A stretch of 64,000 nucleotides of DNA from Dichotomocladium elegans (GCA_025716815.1 JAIXMN010000032.1:186001-250000); one strand, 5' to 3'. Shown: positions 23,461 through 34,789, counted from the first letter of the stretch. The notes: generated from the letters alone by a model not told the origin. Program-made: numbers and translations.

Positions 23461-25484
23461 ATGGAATTTACACTACTTTCACGACTGGACGACTTTTTAT
23501 GCGACACGTTCCTGGACTGCTTCTATCTATGGTTCTCTACCATCAAGATGAGCAAGTACCATCGACGTCCGAATATTCAATCTGATCGACTAGCGGACAT
23601 CGTCTATCGCCGTGTGATCTGTGCGAATGATTTATCGGGTGCCATTAGCGAAATTTTCAGGTAAATTTCTTTTTTTATTGGAACGAACAAGTACGCGATG
23701 CAGCTCGCTCGCGCGTGCATGCGTGCGTGAGCGCGGTGGTTCAGAACAGAAAAGTCAATCCTACATATACTTCTTTAGGATTCCCTCTGTCATAGAATTC
23801 AGGGCAAAATTGACTGAAGCAGAGGAAATTGAGTTCAATAGCCACATGAAGCGTTATCTTTGCATGTAAGGCAGCAGCAGACGACCAGTACATATCATCA
23901 GATAAGTTATTAAGCATAGGGGAATAAGGTACCTCCCGACAGCAGGCTATGAAATCAGCGACACGGATCGATACGGAGGGGTTGAGGCACGCGTGATTGC
24001 AACGAAGGACTGGCGCGCGGGTGATGAGATCAGACACTGCACGGGTGTTATTACGTGTCTTGATCCTGAGCAAGACCGGATGCTCAAAGCACAGAATCGT
24101 GACTTCAGTGTTATGTGGTCCACGCGTAAGAACACCAGCTGTCTGTTCCTTGGCCCTGCGCGCTTTTTGAATGTAAGCAGAATTCGTGCCCTGGGAAGAA
24201 ACTGGCATTAATCCGAGGATGTTGCGTAAAAATATAGCATGATTGTGAGTCTAACACAAAGGTAGAATCATGGTATGGGGTTGTAGAGGGCGGGAAGGAA
24301 AGAAAGAATGATGGCATTGTTTTCGGTAATAACCTCCAGTTTCTTCAAACAAACAAGTTCATGCCTTTTGGCGAAAATGGCATCAGCTTCAAGGTCATTC
24401 GAAACATCGCATGCGGTGAGGAGATCACCACTTTCTATGGCGAACATTATTTTGGTGAAAATAATTCCGAATGCCTCTGTGTTAGCTGTGAAAAGTAAAT
24501 GATCGCAGAATCAAAACTTTTCTTGCAGCTGACTAATTGGTATCTAGACGCGGCGAAGGAGCATTTGCGAAGACACGGAACTTGAGCGGATCTGCGTCTA
24601 TCAGCCCTACTGCTAACTCGGGTCATGATTCACAGCGTCGAAGTTCTCGTCGACGGAAGATTCGGTCCTTTGAAAGTATGACACCTGGTTCTGATTTCTC
24701 CTGTACTTCTCTTCTAACCAGCATGGACGTGATAGATTTCTTCCCCATATCAGGAGGTCCTCGACAGCCGCGAAAATGCAAACGTGAAGCATCACCAACA
24801 CAATCAAGTTGCTCGAATGCAAGCGCTGATGGGACAGGTTCTGCCGCCAATAAGTCGAGAGAGGTCAGCAGCAGCTTCCTCAGCAATGCAGTTGAATGGC
24901 CTCAAGAGGACCTCTATCCCGTCAGCGCATCGAGATGCCAAGCCCTGCAACACACTGACACGAACTTATTCCAAATTCTTTGCGACGTATCAAGCCAGAT
25001 GCCGTACTCCGTTCCGCGTAGTTACGTTAATGTTACTGATTCCATGGCGAATCCCTATTATTATAATTATTATTACGATAATCATGGGCCACCTTATTAT
25101 CATTCTTATGTGCCAAGGCAACCGCCTCCCGTATATAATTATCCCATCATCAACCCATACGAACAGAAAATACCAGACGAATGTGCGACCTGCGGAAGCT
25201 CAATGGTAGGTCGGTTGGACGAATGGCTTAGGAATCCTAGTAGCAGACGTGGGGAATGGCCTCCCACACGGTGTCCGCGGTGCGATCGGCATTGGCTCAT
25301 ATTTCGGCAGCGCTGGCCTATCCGAAAGGTCAGAAAGAAGTACACGAGGCGCGCAACAAAGACCGCTGAACAACAAACACAGCAAGGACAAAGCGAGTCA
25401 GAAGACAAGCAGCAAAAACTAAATTTTGACAAACGGAGAGAAGCGAAGATTGTTTGGTCGGAAGTCTTCCATCAACCTCGATGA
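23461..25484 (+). CDS. SET9: histone H4-K20 methyltransferase, Suv4-20/Set9 family
   Basis: Set9/Suv4-20 enzymes methylate histone H4 lysine 20 using S-adenosylmethionine, serving heterochromatin or DNA-damage checkpoints. Six exons join in phase to 548 residues: 23461-23660, 23779-23865, 23929-24172, 24238-24261, 24340-24494, 24548-25484. The helical N-domain is followed by the SET domain: AGDEIRHCTGVITCL, then FLN|HDCESNTK|FLQTNKF, GISFKVIRNIACGEEI, FYGEHYFGENNSECLC and C-E-K-RGEGAFAKT, which match the Suv4-20 SET and post-SET pattern. The catalytic NHDC motif is split by introns and completed by a 24-nt exon. The C-terminal half is Ser/Tyr-rich and ends with two CxxC pairs (CATCG and CPRC) and a basic tail. 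The first ATG was used; a later Met (in MSKYHRR) is an alternative start. Confidence 0.85.
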
Positions 25485-25989
25485 GCAGTGGTTGCTGATC
25501 CATAAGCACCAGGGTGACGAAAATGAAATAAGCGCATATACCCCGCCGGAATCATTATCCGGTCCATACAAGCTATATTTCGGTTTGGGTAGATTATAAA
25601 GAACCATACATTTTCTACTACGATAGACTCGGTCATTCTGCAACCTGACGTACTGGGTGTATGTTCGTTACGGATGTTATGGGATGGTAGTGAAGCATTG
25701 AATTGATATGAAAACATCATCTTTTACCATGATATATCTAAACCCTCATATGTCTGTGGAATGAAAAAAAAGGACTCTGCAATGTTGGCCCTCAGGAGCT
25801 GGGAAATTCAGGTACATTGACGATCCCAGGGAAGACAGGATGGGAAAACGGAAGACGTTGTATGTACATAGCCGACACCGCATGAAGGATGATCAAAATG
25901 TCTTCTCTTTGAAAACGAAGGCAATTCGCAGTTTGGTCGCCTCTCTTCGCGAACTCACTCCTGCTTTTGTTTCATAACGATCGCGAAAA
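25485..25989. other. intergenic region
   Basis: About 500 bp holding the 3' end of SET9 and the presumed promoter of the next gene. No feature seen. Confidence 0.4.
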
Positions 25990-28258
25990 ATGGATTGGGA
26001 GCATTTCAGACGAGCTCTTTGTCATGATCAGCCTGAATCGGTTAGGCTTAGTCGGCTGATTGACGAGATTCCCTTTATCAAGGATTTCCTTAGTTCTTTG
26101 ATCAATGTAAAGTTCACATGGCAAAGAATCGCACATGCTGTTTCTGCTGCTGAACTCTTCGTTGTAGAAATTGCGCGATTGTCAAACGCATGAGGACTGC
26201 AATCAAAAATACCCCCAAGCTGGATCGCTACTTAACTTGGCCTCGGTAAAGCTCCTGGAGAAGATTCGGACGAACGATGCGGCCAAGAGGATGGGCATCG
26301 CTGACAAAACCAAAATTAGATGCATCCTTTCATTGCAGCTGACAAGCAGCTGGCTCGGTTACTTGTGGCATGTTTGCTCGAATACAGCAAGATCCAATAC
26401 GGTGACACATCTGCTTCATTGCAATACCAGAGCAAGTAGGTTATTTGCGACAGTACATAGCCTTGCTGTTATTATTTATTTTGGCATTTCATGACACCTG
26501 CCTGCCTCCCTTAGATCGGTCTCATGGTGTATTATTCGTATCCGCCATATGGTCAACGTGTCAAGGCATCAAAACAGGGACGATTCCGTCATTGAAAAAA
26601 GAATCCAGGAACTTATAACCAAACTGAACGATGATATATCGCATCAACGACTTTCAGTAAGGCGGAAGAGCGACTGAGTTGAAGATCATATGTCGCTTAC
26701 TCACCATCGCCGTCGCCTCGTGCACAATAGGCCGACAAAGTTTGCGATTTTCTTGACAGGAGCCTTCTGCTGATTGATGCCAAGCTAGGGCCAGCTCTCA
26801 TCACACGACTCATAACCGCATCCATTAAGATCCGGGGAAATGGGCCGGTTGTTTCACCTCGGTTCCTTCAGCGACTTGTCGGGTCATCCACAGCAAACGA
26901 TGTATGGGCTATCTATAAAAGCTGGCCAGATGATATCAAACTTGAGTAAGAAAGTAGAACATAGCGGCGTGATGGGCGAGAGGATTACCCCCCCTCTGCT
27001 GCTAATTTTTCTTTATTAGACTCTGGAAATCCCATCCAGAGATTCTCCGGGTGGAGCTATTGAATCATCTAGATCTCCAAAAGGAGAATAACAAACCGAA
27101 GGATCTGGACTCTCTTTATGGTAGCCTTGTGAAAGTTTTAGGGCGCGATCGCCAAGTTTGCCAACACGCGTTCAAAATCATTGCCGATGCCCTGCTGAAG
27201 TTTGAAAATTGGCGCGTGTTTCGAGTCGGGTGGTATCTTGTGCGGGAGCTGTTGCAAGGCATGAGTCAGGTATTAAATAGATGACGCGCGTGAGGAGAAA
27301 AGAGGCAGACTATTGAGATAATATGATATAGATCGTTCCTGACGGCTTAGACCTACTCGCCAATCTCTTGGAGAACGATACTGAAGTATTCCCATATCCA
27401 GATATCCGAGTGGCATTGCAAGACTACGTTTATGGCGGGAGCTATCATGACATGGCTTTACGACGTATTTACGCATGGTTCTTAATCATGCTACATCCGT
27501 CATATATCTACAAATGCACACACAGTCTGGTGAAATGGTCCTTGTGCGATAAGGGCAAGACATGGGATCAGGATGTGAGTAATTGGTTGGGGTTACAAAT
27601 AATGTATGTCTAACAATACATGAACCACTTAGCTTGAGGAAGCAGCGGCGTATCTGAGTTGGGTTATTTCCCCTTCAGACGATGATCGAATGACAGAGTC
27701 TCACGATCGGTTGCATGCATGGCTAACGGCACTAAAAGGTAAATGGAATACTCCTTCTGGTGTGTGTTGTTCTTGATCGGGTGCTAACGGTAATCAATAT
27801 AAAAAGCGCATGTCAGCGGCATTGACAATGACACGTTACCGTTCAAGTCTCTATTGTGCACGCTCTATGACGATGTGTCGTGTGGTAACGTACTAGTGAC
27901 ACTATGTATGGCTGTGGCCGTTCTTTCTTGTATACCATTCGATCGGGTCGGTCATATAGAGTTGGTATGTACATATTCCTGTGCACCCAAAGGGTAATTA
28001 ATTTGACACTCTTGCTTCATATTGGTTCGGGCATAGCTTGAGTCCGTCCTATTAGAATATAACGCACCACACCGAGTAAGGTGCAACAGCAGTAGTAGTA
28101 CTGATATGAAGGTCCCTTCATCTCTTCCGAAGGAGTTCCATCAACCTGCTTTGTACATATTTCTCGATCTTCTCCCTTTATGGCAGCAGATTTTTGGAGA
28201 TCATTCAGCCATATTGGAGACACTGATCCAGCATGTAAATACACTCATTTCTTCCTAA
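25990..28258 (+). CDS. unassigned helix-rich protein
   Basis: No family recognised. ATG at 25990 opens MDWEHFRRALCHDQPE. Introns at about 26108-26166 (GTAAAG...GTAG) and 26246-26314 (GTAAAG, CTGAC branch, TTAG) join in phase to HPFIAADKQLARLLVAC, then IEKRIQELITKLNDDI, then from 26732 KVCDFLDRSLLLIDAKLGP, VSPRFLQRLVGSS and DVWAIYKSWPDDIK. Later exons give LDSLYGSLVKVLGRD, WRVFRVGWYLVRELLQG, LRRIYAWFLIMLHPSYIY, LPFKSLLCTLYDDVSCG and finally LYIFLDLLPLWQQIFGDH. The product is about 600 residues, mostly amphipathic helices with Leu spacing like a HEAT-type solenoid, without signal peptide or membrane span. A scaffold or complex subunit is plausible but unproven. The stop at 28256-28258 is likely; a further 3' exon cannot be excluded. 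Confidence 0.6.
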
Positions 28259-28894
28259 TTCCCATAATTATCACTTGAACTCCGGTGCTGTGCAAAATCA
28301 CCCTGTCACGAATGTTTCAGCACACATCACATGTAAATGCATAAATGGCCCATATCTGCGTCTTTTGCAACAGTAAACAAAAACAGAGACCCTTTCGGAT
28401 AAACTTAGATGCTTTTGACGGATCCCTGCGGATGCGGTGGATTGTGTGACGGTGGGCATGGGCCGCCTGAAAACAAGCAAGAGGTCTGAAACGGGTAATC
28501 TTTTCGCCTAGAACTCCTTATCTAAAATAGGAAACTCGGTCTGGCCCAGCAGCCATTTTCCTTTCTGGGTTTTGGGGGATGGTGGGACGTGGTTGGCAAA
28601 GTGAGGAGGACACCCCCCCCCAACCCCAGCTCGGTTGCCGAGAAGGCGCGGCGTGCCAAGTAATTTGATAATAAAAGAGCCATTGCGCGACTTGGAACTC
28701 TTTCATTTTCTCTCTTTCATCTTTTTACTTCATCCACACTGGATTACTACTTTGAATATACCGGAAGGAGAGCCTCCACTGGCTCATCCCTATTTCAGCC
28801 ACGCCATTCCTACCGCCACCCCGCGACCGACTTAACGTCCTCGTCATTAACGCGCCGACGACACAGCCAACAACGAGGGCTTAGCTACACCTGT
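28259..28894. other. intergenic region upstream of the response regulator
   Basis: About 640 bp with a C/G run at 28610-28625 and CT-rich sequence at 28700-28740 that may be promoter. No gene seen. Confidence 0.4.
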
Positions 28895-29470
28895 ATGATG
28901 ACCGCCTCAACTGTTTCACCGACGACGCTACGACGGTCATCGCTTGCTGAGAAGGGAGGTGGTGCGGACAGTGGAGGAAGAAGCAACGGCCGATTGCGCG
29001 TGCTTCTAGTCGACGATAACTCCATCAATCTTCAAGTTATCTCGCGGATACTAAAAATACATATGGGCGATTGTATCCAACTCATCGAGCTTGCAAAAAA
29101 CGGCATCCAAGCCCTCGAGATGCTCAGCAGACGTTCCTTTGATCTCGTGCTTCTCGACATTGACATGCCAATCCTCAACGGCCTCGACACTGCACGCCGC
29201 ATCAGATCCTCCCAGGAAATCATCATCAACGCCCACGTCCCCATTGTTGCTGTCACCACAAATGATACTCCCGAATGGAAACGATCCTTTGCTCGAGCAG
29301 GCATGGTAAAAAAAAAAGACTGCATTTCTTCAAGAAAAGAAACGCCTGCTAAGACCTCTCTTCTATAGAACGGATGCATCAGCAAACCTGTTGTTCCGGA
29401 CATCCTCAAGCGCACCCTTGGCCAGGTCATCAAGACCGGATACAGCCCCGAGTCCCTGGCTGTTTTGTAA
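28895..29470 (+). CDS. stand-alone response-regulator receiver protein
   Basis: A receiver domain that takes phosphate from a hybrid histidine kinase, directly or through an Hpt protein. Two exons (28895-29305, 29369-29470) join in phase to 170 residues. A Ser/Gly-rich tail of about 32 residues precedes the receiver: RVLLVDDNSINLQV with the acidic pair D40-D41, phospho-acceptor D88 in LVLLDIDMP, conserved Thr around T121 in VAVTTND, and K143 in CISKP. All catalytic positions are present. No DNA-binding or HATPase domain is attached, so it resembles small fungal single-domain regulators of the Srr1 type. The last exon holds only the conserved Lys region and final helix. Confidence 0.87.
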
Positions 29471-29670
29471 ACATCCATCCACTGCATCATATCTCAAGAC
29501 AAACCCGTCATCTTCATTGATTCTTCCTTCAGTCTATTATTGCTTTTACACGCAAGCATGCCCTATGCATCTTCATCCATATTATGATACCCTCATGCCT
29601 CGTCTCCACCCATCTACTCTTCCGTCCCCTTTTCCTAATCCAACATACAGCTACATTTGTATATGCAACA

Positions 29671-29722
29671 CACACACACACACGCACACACACACACACA
29701 TATGTATATATATATATATATA
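29671..29722. repeat. (CA)n followed by (TA)n microsatellite
   Basis: About 30 bp of CA units with one CG interruption, running into about 20 bp of TA units. Confidence 0.9.
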
Positions 29723-31562
29723 CACCGCTTCATTTGTAAATAGTACCACCCATCCTATCAAGTTTTAAAATAAGCAACAAGAATAATCGATTGCCGTTCG
29801 CCTGTAATATGATTGGTTCGTGTCTTTTTTTGTTCTTGTTGGTACGTTACTACTGTACCACGTGGATGAGTACACGGACAACCACACGCGCATATTGTGT
29901 TTTGCGGATTAACTCACAATCTTATACGAAATACTGACTGCCTACACCGCCGATGCACCGCGGACAACAACCGATTGCGTGATGTTCTTTGGATGGACAT
30001 GCTATGTGTTCTATAGAACGCGATGGTTGTAAAACGACGCCATGCCAGATAGTGTTTTTCTTTCTTTTTTTTTTTAAAAAAAAAGGGGGGCGGACGGGAA
30101 GGAAGGCTGAGGATATTGCCTGCACACGCGAGGTTTTCTTAATTGTAGGAACCGGATCGGGTAAGAGAAAACAATCAGGGTTCAACGATTAGAAGGTGGG
30201 AGAAAAAAAAAGTGCTGCGCATGGTGTCAGCGGTTCATTAATAAAATGACTCGTGCTGCGGATTCCACTCCCTCCCCCCACCCACCCACCTGAAAAAAAA
30301 AAAAAGATGGGGGTGGTGGTGGACACCGACATTGGCGTTTTCACGTGAGGTAAAATCAAATATGCAGGCAGAATTGGAGTGGCCCCGGTGCCTATATATG
30401 AGCAGCTGCAGTAAGACGATGCCGAGATATGGAGCTTTCGGATGAGCAGAAAAGGGGGAGGAGATATTCCTTGTTATCATGTTTGTCCCCGAGACATACA
30501 TCCATCTGAGGAAGACATGGATGTACCCACCACCATCTTTACTACTTTGGCTCCACACGTAAACTTCTCTATCAGTATGAGGCCTAGTTCCGTCGGTCCA
30601 GAGCAATTGACCTTAGGTAGTTATTCGCAATAGATCGAAACGGAGATCCTGCAAAGGACGAGATAGATAGTGATCTTCAAGCAGCGATTATTTCATCGAG
30701 AGACAGCAATTGCGTTGCGCGTGTCCTAAGTCTGTACTGTACATAGTCACTTGCAATACAAGATTCGACTCTTACTATCTATTCATTCATATCATTCATA
30801 GTAACAACCAATGCATACATGTCCGTTCCATAGCTGGCATTATCTGATCATCAGGCAAGATAGGAGTGCACGTACAAAATATGAAGGGAAAAAAAATAGG
30901 GGCGATGTTGAAATTAATTTTCCTTGGTGTTTCGTGAATGGTTGGCATATTTGCTACAGTAATAATAGGTAGATCTCGAAAGCAATTATTTTTTTTTTGG
31001 CCTTATAGCTAATGTCGGTGCAGACTCACTCTTGGGCTTTTGGGACGTCCTCATCAACTAATAAGGGTACGGCGGTTGCGACACACCCTCCCAATGGGAT
31101 CGGATCAGCATAGCGAATTGTCTTTATTCTGAAAGAGAGCTACTATATCTCACCATAAAATGCTGATTTGGTTCTACGGCTTTAACGGGGTATTATTATA
31201 GTACGGGGTGACCTCTGTACGTACATATGTATGAATCGGATACGAGGATATCGAGGATTCGATGAGTTATGCATCGTAATTAACCGCATTTGGTCTGCCT
31301 TTCTCTCTGTGCACAGGCACCGAGAAATGTACAAATGACTTCAGCTGACGCCATTGCCAGCAAATAAGTAATAACTCCATTCTCTCTCTTTCTCTCTCGC
31401 CTTTAAAATGAAATGAGCTAAGGCTGCTACAAAAAAGGGAGCTCATTTAGACGAGCATGTTCAGCGTTTCTCGACCGTATATCTCCGGACTATCTGCATG
31501 AAAATAGCACGATGCTTTCTAATGAACTCTCTGACGTTCATTACCTCTAGTGGATGGAGACG

Positions 31563-31571
31563 ATATAAATA
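31563..31571 (+). promoter_or_regulatory. TATA box of the 3D-domain gene
   Basis: ATATAAATA about 155 nt before the start codon, in an otherwise TATA-poor stretch. It suits a strongly expressed secreted-protein gene; the long 5' UTR implied leaves some doubt. Confidence 0.4.
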
Positions 31572-31725
31572 CCAGGATATTCTCCTTCGTATGCGTACCA
31601 ACACATACCCAAAAGGATATACCCGGCATATCAGAGCACGCCCCTCGTTCCCTATCGCACCACTCGTTCAAAATTAGAGCAGGACTCGACCTCACATTCT
31701 TTCTGTTGTAAACATATACACTATC

Positions 31726-32502
31726 ATGATGAAACTCGCTCTTCTCCTCGTCTTATTGGCCTCGACTTCACTTTCTGCCATACCTGTGAATACCCAGCAA
31801 GCAAAGCGTGGCTTTAAATCATGTTACTCTCACGCAACCCTGACCCAGTAAGACATCAACTGCACTTGCCCCACTGTAGCCATGTTGCATGTGATGCCAA
31901 CAGCGTCTTGTTTTCTCTGTAGGTATTGGATTCCAAAGGAGGGCGACAAGGATATGACCAATGACGGCGACAGTGTCACGTTATCTGGCCCGAAGACCAA
32001 AACCTTGAAGACTAAGAGCGGCAAGACGATTGCCAAGGTCAGCAAGACAACCTACGAAAAGTTCCAGATGGAGGGCACCGGGCTTCTTGAGAATGGCGAC
32101 ATGGTGAACCTTGACGACGGGAAAAACGACTTTATGGAAGTCAATCGGAAAAAGGACCCATACGGCGTAGGTTCGGACGATGACGTACCCCTGACACCCT
32201 GGGTGAGCGTAGCAGCGAACGACCTGGAGCGAGGTACTACGCTGTACATTCACGAGCTGGATGGTACGAAGCTTCCGGACGGCAAGGTCCACAATGGCTG
32301 TGTTCGGGTGGATGATGAAGGCTGGAGCTTCGATGGCTGCCAACTTGACTTTTTTGTTCTCCAGTTCTCTGCCTATGAGAAGCTGGACAAAAGTCTACCG
32401 GACAAGGTCAAGGTCGAAAAGAAGAAGTGCAAAATACTAAACTATGTGACTGGTCCAGTAAAGACATGGGCAGTAATCCAAAAGAGCAAAGGCAATCATT
32501 AG
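31726..32502 (+). CDS. secreted 3D-domain (double-psi beta-barrel) protein
   Basis: Two exons (31726-31847, 31923-32502) join in phase to 233 residues. A signal peptide (MMKLALLLVLLASTSLSA) is followed by a possible dibasic site (AKR). The mature protein shows YWIPKEGD, then PWVSVAANDLERGTTLYI, then GKVHNGCVRVDDEGWSFDG and QLDFFVLQFSAYEKL. That is the layout of the 3D domain, a six-stranded double-psi barrel shared with bacterial murein enzymes and barwin/expansin-like proteins: a conserved Ala-x-Asp/Asn strand, Gly-Thr-x-hydrophobic-Tyr, and three acidic residues. Fungal relatives are secreted, often cell-wall associated or effector candidates; enzymatic activity is uncertain. The tail is Lys-rich with one more Cys. 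Confidence 0.72.
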
Positions 32503-32589
32503 AAAGGAAGAGAGTCCTTGTAAAGTAAGAGAAATAAAAAACGAAAGCATGATGAGAGCAGAACATTGGCGCCCCTGTCTCGATTTTGG

Positions 32590-33085
32590 ATACAACACCT
32601 TGCTTTTTCGGTACCAGGGCCCTTATCTCATAGACTTGGGGCCAAGCGTTTTGTATAGGCAAAGATGCAAGTGGCATTGAGCCTTTGCCTCACGTTATAT
32701 GACAGAAACGCAATGCAGGGTAGAGAGTCTCGAACAAATCTGAACGTCAAGGCTTAAGGTAAATAATAAGACCAGCGATCCACGGCATTCTGCATATTCG
32801 GCTTATTAGCGCGAACGCAGCGCCACGATAATACAGCGAAAGCGTCGAGGTCATTACGCGCATTAATATGAGAATACAAATTGCGGTATCCCGATCGTAC
32901 ATACGATTCCTCTGATTGGTATGTGTGCCCGGATTCAACAGCTGCTTCAGTGGCCATGTTTCTGATGGGGCTCGCAGATGTGTATATAGATTTATTGTCC
33001 TCCCGAAACACTCTCAATTCCGACGCTCTACTCTCACCAGTCCAAAGCTCCCGCGTTAATGTAAATACGAACAATTCCTCGCTTA
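32590..33085 (+). repeat. decayed genomic duplicate of the ceramidase 3' end plus NUP85 5' exons
   Basis: Collinear with 19196-19960. Matches begin with the ceramidase last exon (GGTACCAGGGCCCTTATCTC against GGTACCAAGACCCTTACCTC), continue through the intergenic piece (CAAGGCTTAAGGTAAA shared), NUP85 exon 2 (CTTATTAGCGCGA, GATCGTACATACGATTCCT shared), its following intron including the donor, part of exon 3 (GATTTATTGTCC) and the next intron. About four deletions relative to the source. An in-frame TGA within the exon-2 equivalent and missing exon starts make it non-coding. Introns are retained, so it is a DNA-level duplication and not a retrocopy. Confidence 0.85.
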
Positions 33086-33410
33086 AAGTCTGCTTCTTTC
33101 ATCTGAATGTCTGTGCCCTTTTGCTTTGGGATATGCATAGCAACAAGATCAGGGGTTACCACTGCAACATAGACTACGCAGATATTCTGCGTGAGAATAA
33201 ACGGATCGAAGAGAGTGCATTTTCTCGTCAACGACATAAGTCCATAGGTTCAGGACAGCCACGTTCATCAACGACATGACTTTGCCCATCGTAGGAAAAA
33301 GCAGATAGTTTATTTCAGAATGTAAAATGGATATAGTGATGAATTTGCCAAGGTATTTTGTGCGACATCTTTCGCTGTGCATGCGATATTTACGGTGTCA
33401 TCGTGCGTAA
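33086..33410 (-). mobile_element. truncated remnant of the Tc1/mariner-type element
   Basis: Similar along its length to the transposase N-terminal half and outer end of the element at 41930-43375. Shared blocks are GCTTCTTTCATC, the 19-bp ATAGGTTCAGGACAGCCAC run and GTGCGACATCTTT. Minus-strand reading gives MKEAD and YSHAEYLRSL, corresponding to MKEAG and CSHTEYLRSI in the other copy. The inner (transposase C-terminal) half is absent. Confidence 0.75.
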
Positions 33411-33780
33411 ATGTCGACTCTCGCTGAGATGCTTCGGTCACTGTGCATATTTGAAAGGCAGCCATTGCTGATATGAACACTCTCTGCAGGATCACAGGGT
33501 CTAGATGGCATATGTCTTTGAGCCGCAGCATTGCCGAACTATTGTACGTGAACGGCAGGCGTTGAGTATAGCCATGCATCGCATATAAGCAATTGGCAGA
33601 GAAACATTCAGTTGGACGGGTTGACCGTTGATGAATAGTGGACTTTGAATGGCCAAGATGGGGGGGTGATATTTTCAAACGACGATTCTCGTGTTTGCCT
33701 GTGTCTGCCATTTCTCTTCCCCCCCCCGCCGCTATAAGCCCTCTCTTTTACTCTCTCTCTTTTCTTAACCCCGTCTCATT
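33411..33780. other. NFU1 promoter region
   Basis: A C-run (33720-33728) and a long CT-rich tract (33740-33770) lie directly before the NFU1 start, a common arrangement in this window (compare 39600-39650). Confidence 0.4.
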
Positions 33781-34652
33781 ATGGCATCGAGATTAATAAG
33801 CTTGACAAGACAAGTCGCTTTTCGTGTTAGTCAGGCTGGAATTACCTCGGCACGGTCACCTTTTCTTCGCATGTATGGCAGCCAGCGACTCCTTGCTGGT
33901 CGATCAGTGCTTCTTGATCGTTCCCTTGCAAGACCTATGCAAGGTGTAGCAAGCCAACAAGGTAATACTTGTTTTACCTATTTACAAAAACATCATTCTT
34001 ACAATGCGCAATTCCAGTGCGCACCATGTTTATCCAGACGGAACAAACACCGAATGCCGAGTCGCTCAAGTTCATTCCAGGTGTACCTGTTTTGGGCAAG
34101 GGCACTGCAGAGTTTCTGGACGTTCGATCTTCCATGAAATCACCACTGGCTAAACAGCTGTTTCAAATCGATGGCATTGTCGGCGTATTCTTTGGCCCTG
34201 ACTTTATCACCATTTCAAAAGATTCTGTTGCGGAATGGCAGCTCTTGAAGCCTGATATTTACGCAGCCATAATGGATTACTTCGCTTCAGGTCAGCCGAT
34301 CATGTACGACGAGAATGATCTCGCAGCAATCGACACGGCAATTCATCCTGACGATTCGGAGGAGGTGCAAATGATCAAAGAACTGTTGGACACGCGCATC
34401 CGGCCCTCAATTCAGGAGGATGGTGGCGATATTGAATATTGCGGCTTCGAGAATGGCATTGTGAAGCTCAAACTCAAGGGAAGCTGTCGAGGATGCGACA
34501 GCGCGGTTGTCACACTCAAGAACGGTATTGAAAACATGCTGATGCACTATATTCCAGAGGTGGAAGGTGTGGAGCAAGTCATTGACGAAAATGAGGCTGT
34601 GGCGCTGCAAGAATTCGACAAGTTGGAGAAGAAGCTTGGCGAGAAGCCGTAG
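33781..34652 (+). CDS. NFU1: mitochondrial Fe-S cluster carrier NFU1
   Basis: NFU1 is a late-acting mitochondrial iron-sulfur carrier that delivers [4Fe-4S] clusters to lipoate synthase and respiratory enzymes. Two exons (33781-33961, 34018-34652) join in phase to 271 residues. The first about 60 residues are Arg/Ser-rich without acidic residues, a typical matrix presequence. The Nfu N-domain follows ([48 protein letters not shown]), then the NifU C-domain ([39 protein letters not shown]) with the cluster-binding CxxC. Transposon remnants lie within 400 bp on both sides. Confidence 0.94.
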
Positions 34653-34789
34653 AACATACAGTAAATGACAACATTGTATATACTTTTGCAAAAATATAAA
34701 AGGCGCATAGAAAATTCTAGAGAGCTGCCCTCCTCCCTCCCGTCCTCCCTCTTTTCTTTGTGGGGAGACCCATCAGTCACTATCATCAT

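Larger units (their letters stand above)
29471..31725. other. 2.25-kb intergenic region with simple repeats
   Basis: No convincing gene. It contains (CA)n/(TA)n at 29671-29722, a T-run/A-run inverted pair at 30062-30083, a (CCCACC)-like stretch at 30270-30290 and CT-rich sequence at 31380-31400. The 3' end contains the promoter of the 3D-domain gene. Open frames at 30238-30606 (-) and elsewhere lack family resemblance. Confidence 0.45.

Noticed and set aside
30238..30606. Minus-strand open frame of 122 codons
   Set aside because: Runs through poly-A/T and CCACC repeats with no homology signal or start context.
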